Assembly: GCA_045653225.1 (NCBI GenBank)
Contig: JAZOLP010000039.1
Span: 1-22,197, forward strand
Reading direction: 5' to 3'
From: UBA1737 sp045653225
GTDB lineage: Bacteria > Bacillota_I > Bacilli_A > ML615J-28 > CAG-313
DNA length: 22,197 bases
Shown here: in pieces, positions 16,181 to 22,197 of the stretch
How positions within the stretch are numbered: the first letter of the stretch is position 1
Layout: each line of letters begins with the position of its first letter
Notes under the pieces: generated by a model
What the model saw: only the letters and a program-made list of their open reading frames with translations
Told to the model about the DNA's origin: nothing
Databases searched by the model: none
Made by a program: the position numbers and the translations under genes

Positions 16181-18397
16181 GTGAATAGAGATGAAGCCCT
16201 TAAGCACAAAAAGAAAAAATCCCGAAGTTTAGATATTCTTCTTTGGTTATTTATCTTCACCTTTATGGCAGTACTTATATTACTTATATTTAATTTGACT
16301 ACTAAAGATAGCATTTCCATTATTTTAAATAATCGTAATTATTATTTAGTAGTTGGAGTTGTATGTGGGTTACTTATTATTGGATATTTAATGATGTATC
16401 GTATAGATGCTCAAAACATTGCATTAAATGAAAATGATCTAGAAGATACTGAATGGTTAACTACTAAAAAGTTAAAAAAACTTCGTGAATTTGAAGTGAA
16501 TACATTCAAAGATTTTAAGTATTCAAAAGATGGTATTGTTATAGGTGCTGAAAAGAAAGGTAGTAATGTGGAAGTAATTGCTACAAGTCAATTACATGCA
16601 TTAATTGTTGGTACTACAGGAAGTGGTAAAACAACGGGATTTGTTGACCAAAATATTGAAGTGTTAGGTAGATGTAAAACTAAGCCTTCTATTGTTATAA
16701 CTGACCCAAAGAAAGAGTTATACGAAAAGCATGCTAATCAGTTAATAAAAGAAGGATATAAAATCTCAATGTTAGATTTAAGAGAACCTTACTCTTCAGC
16801 TAGATGGAATCCAATGAATGTATTAATTAGGCGTATTAAACTAGTTAAAGATTTAGAAAATAATCTTCAAAACAAAGATGGAAAGTATTATGGTGCAGGA
16901 GAAACATTTTTATCTTATAAAGATGCAAGAACAAGAGTTCAAGAGTTAAAAGATGAAATCTATGAGAACGCTCAAGATTTAGTTTATACATTATGTCCTG
17001 TACAAAATAAAGACCAACCAACTTGGGAAGAAGGTGCAAGAAACTTAATCTTTGGTTTTGTTTTAGCACTATGTGAAGATTGTATCAAAGGAAAAGTAGA
17101 AGAAAAACAATTACTACTTTTCAATATCTATCATAACATCACTAAATATTGTAGTGAAGATACTACAGCTTTAAGAGAATATTTACTTGAAGGACGTGAT
17201 GAGTTTTCTAAAGTTAGAGGACTTGTAAACACTGTACTTATTACAAGTGATAAAACTCTAACAAGTTATTTATCTGAAGTAAATAGTTATATGCAACAAT
17301 TATCTGATGATGGAATCTTATCTTTAACATCAGAAAATGATTTAGATATTATAAATCTTGATGAGGAACCTAATGCGGTATTCATTATAGTTCCAGATGA
17401 AAGATTTACAAGACATAGATTTGTTACATTGTTTATTACTCAAATGTATAAAGAACTTGTTGAAAAAGCAAATCTTAACTTAAGAAGAAATCAGTGTGAA
17501 ACTGCAATATTAAAACGAAATACATATTTTGTTTTAGATGAGTTTGGTAACTTACCTAAATTTGAAAATATGGAAGGTATGGTAACAGTTGCTCGTTCAA
17601 GAGGTATAAGATTCTTATTTGTCTTACAATCATTTAGTCAGTTGACTGCTAAATATGGAAAAGACATCGGAGATATTATTAAAACTAACTGTAACGTTAA
17701 AATCTTTATTGGTAGTGATGATCCAGATACTAGAAAAGAGTTTTCAGAACTATGTGGACAGAAAAAGGTTAAAAACTTTTCAGTTAATACAAATGCTGAA
17801 AATCCTGCATCAAGTAATACTGGAGCAAGTAATCAGCCATTAATTACTATTGGAATGTTAGAACGTCTTAATGGTAATGACAAAGGAGATGCTATTGTAT
17901 CAGTTAGAGGATATGAACCTATTTGGACAAAGTTTACTCCATCATATGAGTTAAAAGATGTTTACTTTCCAGAAGGCAAAGCTGATGTATCTAAAAGAGA
18001 AGCAAGACTTTTTGAAAAGCAAGATTATGTATTTGATATAGTAAATCAAAATGGTAGTAGTGATGAAGATAGAATATTAGATGAAATCAATAAACTAGAT
18101 GAACAAGAGGTGATACTAGAAGAGAGTAATCAAGACAAGTTATTAGAACTTGATAAAGAATGGGATAAAGTCATAAATGAAATTCATAAGAAAATTGATA
18201 TTCTTACTAGAATGTTAAATGGTAGAGATAGAAGAACTATCAAAGAAGCAAGACTAGAAGATAAAGCAACAATTCTTTATATGTTAATGGAAAATTATGA
18301 CCAAACCATAGCACAAAAAATGCAAGACCTAGCAGACTATATATCTGGTGAGGCATTACCAGAATTATTACGTCTGCAAGACCTTGCAGTAAAATAA
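16181..18397 (+). CDS. VirD4/TraG-type coupling protein (T4CP)
   Basis: This is the ATPase that links the relaxase-DNA complex to the membrane secretion channel. The protein has 738 residues. Two N-terminal membrane segments lie at about 17-40 and 51-71. Walker A is GTTGSGKT at 144-151, and Walker B is FVLDEFGNLPKF with D453 E454. The stretch after it (MVTVARSRGIRFLFVLQSFS) and KTNCNVKIFIGSDDPDTR are typical of VirD4/TraG proteins. The tail after about residue 610 is charged and helical and may bind the relaxosome. The start is GTG 16181, with AAGGAGG about 11 bases upstream inside the end of the relaxase gene; only three bases separate the two genes. The length is usual for Gram-positive VirD4 proteins. 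Confidence 0.9.
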   Translation: MNRDEALKHKKKKSRSLDILLWLFIFTFMAVLILLIFNLTTKDSISIILNNRNYYLVVGVVCGLLIIGYLMMYRIDAQNIALNENDLEDTEWLTTKKLKKLREFEVNTFKDFKYSKDGIVIGAEKKGSNVEVIATSQLHALIVGTTGSGKTTGFVDQNIEVLGRCKTKPSIVITDPKKELYEKHANQLIKEGYKISMLDLREPYSSARWNPMNVLIRRIKLVKDLENNLQNKDGKYYGAGETFLSYKDARTRVQELKDEIYENAQDLVYTLCPVQNKDQPTWEEGARNLIFGFVLALCEDCIKGKVEEKQLLLFNIYHNITKYCSEDTTALREYLLEGRDEFSKVRGLVNTVLITSDKTLTSYLSEVNSYMQQLSDDGILSLTSENDLDIINLDEEPNAVFIIVPDERFTRHRFVTLFITQMYKELVEKANLNLRRNQCETAILKRNTYFVLDEFGNLPKFENMEGMVTVARSRGIRFLFVLQSFSQLTAKYGKDIGDIIKTNCNVKIFIGSDDPDTRKEFSELCGQKKVKNFSVNTNAENPASSNTGASNQPLITIGMLERLNGNDKGDAIVSVRGYEPIWTKFTPSYELKDVYFPEGKADVSKREARLFEKQDYVFDIVNQNGSSDEDRILDEINKLDEQEVILEESNQDKLLELDKEWDKVINEIHKKIDILTRMLNGRDRRTIKEARLEDKATILYMLMENYDQTIAQKMQDLADYISGEALPELLRLQDLAVK

Positions 18398-18417
18398 TTA
18401 AAGAAGGAGGATACTAT

Positions 18418-20130
18418 TTGAGAAAATTTAGATACTATTTAGTCTTTGGACTTTTGGCTATATTCTTTGGATTGTCATTTAGTACTAATAAGATGAAAGT
18501 TAATGCTAGTGAAAATCCATATAATGAATGTACTCATGAATATCTAGAGTTTACTACTGATGCAACTTGTCTATCACAAGGTTATACAACTTTTACTTGT
18601 AAAGTTTGTAATTACTCTTATAAAGATAAGTATGTAGAAGCATTAGGTCATGAGTTTAAAGAGTCTAATAAAAATGCAACATGTACAACTGGAGCTCATA
18701 CATTATTTGAGTGTATTAGGTGTGACTTTAGTTATAAAAATGAAACCAGTGAACCACTAGGACATAAGTATATGTCAGTTGTTGTAAAACCTACTTGTAC
18801 TCATAAAGGTTATACCACTCATTTTTGTTCTACTTGTGGACATGAATATACAAGTGACCATGTAGATGAAATAGGTCATACATTTGAAAGTATTGATATA
18901 CCACCAACTTGTGATGAAGAAGGCTATACAAAGCATAGTTGTTTAACTTGTAATTATTCTTACAATAACAACTACATTGATAGATTAGGTCATAACTATA
19001 CAAAAGAAGTAATTTCACCTACTTGTTTTGAAGGTGGATATACCAATTATTATTGTGAGACTTGTCATTATACATTTGTTGCTGATTATGTAAACTCAAG
19101 TGGACATAATTATGGAAGTCGAATAATTGAACCAACTTGTGCAACTTATGGATACAAAGAAAACTTTTGTATTATCTGTAGTGATAGATTTGTTAGTGAA
19201 TATGTAGATCCATTAGGTCATGAATATACTGAGATATTAGTTAATTCAGATAATGATACTATTGGATGTATTAAACATGTATGTAATAGGTGTAATTATA
19301 GTTATTTATCAAACTTCTCAACAAGTAAAGATAATGGATATAATGAAAATGATGAACCAGTACATGAACATACATATACTTTATACTCAGAACTTAATAA
19401 AGAAGCAATGTTATTCTTTGTAAGTAATAGGTGTGAGTGTAGTCACATAGATAATTCAAAGTTACAAATTATATTTTCAAAAACTGGACAACCAAATATC
19501 ACAATGGATGTAAATGATTATGGTTATATTGATTATTCAAATTTAGAAGGGAAATACCAAATAATTGTGGTAAATGATTATGGGGTTATCTTAACTAAAT
19601 TTGAAATTGAAAATAAAGTTGAAGAAGACGATGTTATAGTAACACCGCCAACTCCTCAACAACCACCAACTCCAGTTAAACCACCAGTAGATGATAATAA
19701 TAATCAAGATGATGTTAATAATGGAGGAAATGTTGATGATAGTAATAACAATCAAAATGATGATGTAAACAATAATCAACAAAATCAAAATGGTAATCAA
19801 AACAATACAAACGATAATCAAAATAATAACAACAATAATAATCAGGGTTCTGTAAATGATCCAAGTGGGGATAATGGAACAAATAATGGAAATAAACCAA
19901 ATGGAGATACTGGAAATAGTGATAATAATCAAGATAATTCTAATACTCCAAATAATGGTGAAGATGAAAATAAAACACCAGTAGAAGATAATACTCCTAC
20001 TGATGGAAATGATGATGTAGATGATAGTAAAGGAAGTTCATCTACACCACTAGTATTAATATTAATTTTAGTTGTTTTACTAGTTGGTGGAACAATTATA
20101 TTCATGCAAATTAAAAACAAGAAAAAATAA
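18418..20130 (+). CDS. Cell-surface protein with Cys/His repeats, Asn-rich stalk and C-terminal membrane anchor
   Basis: The protein has 570 residues and starts at TTG 18418, seven bases after AAGGAGG. It has a signal peptide with a likely cut after A30 (KVNA-S). Residues 40 to about 300 are six full repeats and one degenerate repeat of about 38 residues with the pattern GH-x-Y/F...PTC-x3-GYT-x2-x-C-x2-C-x-Y/F-x-Y, which could bind zinc through three Cys and one His per unit. A beta-rich domain follows (about 315-400), then a Pro-Thr segment and a long Asn/Asp/Gln-rich linker. A hydrophobic segment at 544-565 with the end KNKKK acts as an anchor; there is no LPxTG motif, so sortase is not needed. 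Lying between the coupling protein and the pilus/channel genes, it is probably a mating-contact adhesin or channel accessory. The substrate or partner is unknown. Confidence 0.75.
   Translation: MRKFRYYLVFGLLAIFFGLSFSTNKMKVNASENPYNECTHEYLEFTTDATCLSQGYTTFTCKVCNYSYKDKYVEALGHEFKESNKNATCTTGAHTLFECIRCDFSYKNETSEPLGHKYMSVVVKPTCTHKGYTTHFCSTCGHEYTSDHVDEIGHTFESIDIPPTCDEEGYTKHSCLTCNYSYNNNYIDRLGHNYTKEVISPTCFEGGYTNYYCETCHYTFVADYVNSSGHNYGSRIIEPTCATYGYKENFCIICSDRFVSEYVDPLGHEYTEILVNSDNDTIGCIKHVCNRCNYSYLSNFSTSKDNGYNENDEPVHEHTYTLYSELNKEAMLFFVSNRCECSHIDNSKLQIIFSKTGQPNITMDVNDYGYIDYSNLEGKYQIIVVNDYGVILTKFEIENKVEEDDVIVTPPTPQQPPTPVKPPVDDNNNQDDVNNGGNVDDSNNNQNDDVNNNQQNQNGNQNNTNDNQNNNNNNNQGSVNDPSGDNGTNNGNKPNGDTGNSDNNQDNSNTPNNGEDENKTPVEDNTPTDGNDDVDDSKGSSSTPLVLILILVVLLVGGTIIFMQIKNKKK
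18535..19327 (+). repeat. Six to seven Cys/His repeats of about 38 codons
   Basis: Units start at each GH motif (for example GHKYMSVVVKPTC, GHTFESIDIPPTC, GHNYTKEVISPTC). Each carries a PTC, a G-Y and a C-x-x-C. The seventh has lost the PTC cysteine. The DNA is diverged although the protein pattern is kept, pointing to selection on the repeats rather than to recent expansion. Confidence 0.7.
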
Positions 20131-20153
20131 TAAAGGAAAGAGGTAAATAAATT

Positions 20154-20453
20154 ATGATGTTTTTAGCAGAAGCAAGTTTAAATGATTCTTTACAAGGAAT
20201 TGTTACAAAATTAAGTGAATTAATGAATAGTTTTTGGATTTATATTGTTATGGCACTAGCTGCAGTTGTTATTGTATGGGGTGCTTATGTTGGTATTAAA
20301 ATTGCAATCGCACACAAAAATGAAGAAAAAATCAATGCTCGTGATATGGTTAAGAATTTGATTATTGGAATTGTGATTATTTTCGTTGTCGCAATGGGTG
20401 CACCATTATTAATTGAAGGCTTATCATCTTGGGTAGGAATTGGAGCTAACTAG
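20154..20453 (+). CDS. VirB2/TrbC-like small membrane protein (pilin-like channel subunit)
   Basis: The protein has 99 residues with two hydrophobic segments (about 28-50, IYIVMALAAVVIVWGAYVGI, and 68-88, LIIGIVIIFVVAMGAPLLI). They are joined by a charged loop containing HKNEEKINARDMVKN. Size, topology and position before a VirB6-like and a VirB4-like gene match the VirB2/Maff2-type subunits of Gram-positive type IV secretion systems. The start is ATG 20154 or the adjacent ATG 20157, behind AAAGAGG. A strong hairpin follows the stop, which may raise the level of this subunit over that of downstream genes. Sequence identity within this class is low, so the call rests on topology and context. 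Confidence 0.65.
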   Translation: MMFLAEASLNDSLQGIVTKLSELMNSFWIYIVMALAAVVIVWGAYVGIKIAIAHKNEEKINARDMVKNLIIGIVIIFVVAMGAPLLIEGLSSWVGIGAN

Positions 20454-20463
20454 CTTCTTATAC

Positions 20464-20495
20464 AAGGCGGTAAGATAATATCTTATCGCCTTTAC
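20464..20495 (+). terminator. Strong hairpin between the VirB2-like and VirB6-like genes
   Basis: AAGGCGGTAAGAT (20464-20476) pairs with ATCTTATCGCCTT (20480-20492) through 13 base pairs including one G-U, with loop AAT. Only a short T run follows, so termination is probably partial. It may also protect the 3' end of the upstream message. Confidence 0.7.
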
Positions 20496-20525
20496 TATAT
20501 ATAATAAGAAAAGGAGAAGTGAATA

Positions 20526-21716
20526 ATGCTTATATTTTTTCAAGAGTTGATTTTACTTTTATTTCTTTGGTTTTTGAAATTAATTGATGGGATTATGGAA
20601 ATCTTTGAAGCTATATCTGGTGTTACTAATGTAAATTATAATGGTAAAAGCGTAAACATAATAGAGTTTATTGTTGGAGACTCAACAGTTGGTACTATAT
20701 TTTGGTGTGTGTTTATTTTAGCAGTTGGACTTACTTGTATATTTACAATAGTTGCACTTGTTAAAAATATGATAGCAAACAATAGAAATGTATCATCAAT
20801 TATAGGAAAGTTCTTTCTTGCACTACTTGGAACACTTGCTATGGTTGTAGTTGTAATACTTGGTATTCTAATTTCTAATGCAATACTTACTTTAGTTCAT
20901 GAAATATTTGAAATAGGTAATACTACAAAAATTTCTAATCAAATATTTAATGCTTGTGTTGGTGACTGGGTAAATGGTTATTCAATAAAAGAAATAGATG
21001 TTTCAAGTTTATCAGTTAGAAAAATCTTTGGAGATTATAATACTGCAGCATTTGGTATTTGGCCTACAAGTTGGAAGAATAATGGAATGGTAAAACCAGA
21101 TAGTTTCTTGTATCTTCCTGCAATGATAGCATCAATTGGTTTAATGATTGCTATGGTAGTTGCTGTAATTAATCTTGCTAAAAGAGTGTATGAAATAGTT
21201 TTACTTTATATTACACTTCCTATTTCTATGTCAACTATTGCAGTAGATGATGGAGCTAGATTTAAGATTTGGAGAGAATCATTTGTTACTAAAATAGTTC
21301 TAGCATATGGTACTGTCTTTTCAGTTAATATTTTTACTTTAATTTTACCAATGGTATCTAAAATGAGGATACCAGGAGTATCTAATTTTGCAAATTCAAT
21401 GTTTTTAATATTTATGATAATTGGTGGATCACTTGTAATTCCAGCTGGGCAAACTTTATTTGCAAGATTATTTGGACAAGCTGATGATATGCACGCCGGC
21501 GGTAGTTTCTTAAGAAGTGCATTCTATGGTACAAGATTTGCAAGTGCTTTAACATTTGGTACAGCAAGTAAGATAATTAGAGGAATCAGTGGAATGAGTA
21601 GAAGATTAAGTAAGAGAAATGAAAATAAGAAAAAAGAACAAGAAAAAGAAAATAGTAGGTATGTAGAAGAGAAAGAAACTGAAGAAACATCTGAAGGTAA
21701 AGGGGGAGAAGAATGA
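20526..21716 (+). CDS. VirB6/TrbL-like channel protein
   Basis: This polytopic inner-channel component of the type IV secretion system has 396 residues. About seven hydrophobic segments are visible (roughly 1-25, 57-80, 93-120, 197-220, 224-245, 262-285 and 296-318), with a non-membrane region at about 125-190. The stretch GGSLVIPAGQTLFARLFGQ, followed by a glycine/serine-rich part and a charged C-terminal tail (KKKEQEKENS), is typical of the TrbL/CD1112-like family in Bacillota conjugative elements. ATG 20526 follows AAGGAGA. The stop TGA overlaps the next ATG (ATGA at 21713-21716), so it is coupled to the VirB4-like gene. Confidence 0.75.
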   Translation: MLIFFQELILLLFLWFLKLIDGIMEIFEAISGVTNVNYNGKSVNIIEFIVGDSTVGTIFWCVFILAVGLTCIFTIVALVKNMIANNRNVSSIIGKFFLALLGTLAMVVVVILGILISNAILTLVHEIFEIGNTTKISNQIFNACVGDWVNGYSIKEIDVSSLSVRKIFGDYNTAAFGIWPTSWKNNGMVKPDSFLYLPAMIASIGLMIAMVVAVINLAKRVYEIVLLYITLPISMSTIAVDDGARFKIWRESFVTKIVLAYGTVFSVNIFTLILPMVSKMRIPGVSNFANSMFLIFMIIGGSLVIPAGQTLFARLFGQADDMHAGGSFLRSAFYGTRFASALTFGTASKIIRGISGMSRRLSKRNENKKKEQEKENSRYVEEKETEETSEGKGGEE

Positions 21717-22197
21717 GAATAATTCCTAAAAAAATAAAAGTTAAAAATACAGTATGGAAATGTTATTCAATGCCAGATATTATTGTTGCATTAATAGTAT
21801 TTGCAATTACCTTTATTGCTATAACAATGGATGCATGGGTATTTGCAATAATAATGCTAATACTAGCAGTCATTATGTTTATGCCAACAAGTGATGGAAT
21901 CTTTTATGCTTGTATTTTAGAAAATATAAAGTTTTTGTTTTCTAAAAAGAAATACTTTAAAAAGACTAATAATGAAAAAGAAAATATTGATTTAATATTA
22001 GCTTTAAAAGGGATAAAAGAAAATGGTGTAATTGAATATAATAATTCATATTTTGGTCGAGTCATAAAAGTAGGACAAAAGAATTTTGGAATAGAAGATT
22101 TAACAGAACAAAATTTAGATATAAATTATTTTGCTAGTGCATTAAAACAACTAGATGGAAATCAATGTGCAGATATTGTAAAGATTGATAGACCTGT
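21713..22197 (+). CDS. PrgI-VirB4 type conjugation ATPase, N-terminal part (cut by window end)
   Basis: The frame starts at ATG 21713 behind GGGGGAG and runs open to the window end (161 full codons). Residues 1 to about 80 hold a basic start, the motif VWKCYSMPDI and two membrane segments around IIVALIVFAITFIAITMD and AWVFAIIMLILAVIMFM, as in PrgI/TcpE-like proteins. Residues from about 100 (LILALKGIKENGVIEYNNSY to CADIVKIDRP) resemble the beginning of VirB4/TraE ATPases. This looks like a PrgI-VirB4 fusion. The Walker motifs would lie beyond the window and cannot be checked. Confidence 0.65.
   Translation, partial: MRIIPKKIKVKNTVWKCYSMPDIIVALIVFAITFIAITMDAWVFAIIMLILAVIMFMPTSDGIFYACILENIKFLFSKKKYFKKTNNEKENIDLILALKGIKENGVIEYNNSYFGRVIKVGQKNFGIEDLTEQNLDINYFASALKQLDGNQCADIVKIDRP

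Noticed and set aside
15889..16320. Open frame of 143 codons on the - strand across the relaxase end and coupling-protein start
   Set aside because: It overlaps two well-supported genes and shows the usual reverse-strand shadow composition; no motif is visible.
18535..19327. Regular repeats considered as a CRISPR array
   Set aside because: The periodicity is in the protein, units are about 115 bases with no identical direct repeats, and they are in frame within a secreted protein.
19591..20120. Several - strand frames under the Asn-rich part of the surface gene
   Set aside because: Low-complexity AAT/GAT codons read in reverse give Ile/Val/Leu-rich frames; these are artefacts.
20000..20130. 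LPxTG sortase anchor at the end of the surface protein
   Set aside because: No LPxTG-like motif precedes the hydrophobic segment; the residues before it read KGSSSTP.
1..22197. TGA as tryptophan (Mycoplasma-type code), considered because of the low GC content
   Set aside because: The long genes keep intact frames without internal TGA, tryptophan is TGG, and TGA ends several genes with correct spacing to the next start.

Overview
The window looks like the inside of an integrative and conjugative element (or a conjugative plasmid) from a very AT-rich Bacillota-type host. Support for this: strong Gram-positive ribosome binding sites (AAGGAGG type) in front of most genes, heavy use of AGA and A/T-ending codons, TGA used as a stop and TGG as tryptophan (so not the Mycoplasma code), and a conjugation gene order seen in Gram-positive elements. 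No integrase, excisionase, attachment site, replication initiator, rRNA or tRNA is visible, so neither end of the element is in view. All genes of the window read on the + strand.

Left region (1-2095). The first 1.1 kb holds the tail of one cysteine-containing small peptide, a promoter, a complete 46-residue cysteine-containing peptide, and a 244-residue protein with a transglutaminase-type Cys-His-Asp triad. The layout suggests a small ribosomally made peptide locus, but no export or classical modification gene is visible. It is followed by nearly 1 kb without a normal gene. That stretch holds two diverged copies of the same regulatory cassette: a promoter-like block, a 19-20 codon leader ORF and a two-part terminator hairpin with compensatory base changes between the copies. 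They look like translation-controlled attenuators of the kind that sit in front of ribosome-targeting-drug resistance genes, yet no resistance gene is present. The second copy opens directly onto the conjugation module.

Regulatory and DNA-processing region (2096-14282). A sigma-70 region-4-like protein, preceded by a hairpin that can mask its ribosome binding site, is followed by a small putative HTH protein. Next comes a 3068-residue protein joining an ArdC-like N-terminus, an adenine-methyltransferase fold, an SNF2-type helicase, three tandem ~100-residue repeats and a C-terminal primase-polymerase-like module. Then follow a 48-residue acidic protein, an ArdC-type antirestriction/metallopeptidase protein that shares its C-terminal domain with the giant protein, and a DUF6291-like protein.

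Transfer region (14283-22197). Three consecutive perfect or near-perfect stem-loops (14334-14398) form a strong oriT candidate. They lie just before a small relaxosome-type protein and a MobL-like relaxase. The relaxase reading frame has no ordinary start codon near its ribosome binding site and seems to begin at ATA. Then come a VirD4-type coupling protein, a large surface protein with six to seven Cys/His repeats and an Asn-rich stalk, a VirB2-like small membrane protein, a strong hairpin, a VirB6/TrbL-like protein, and the start of a PrgI-VirB4 type ATPase cut by the window end. Short gaps and several ATGA overlaps suggest that 2096-22197 is one transcription unit whose entry is controlled by the upstream attenuator region.
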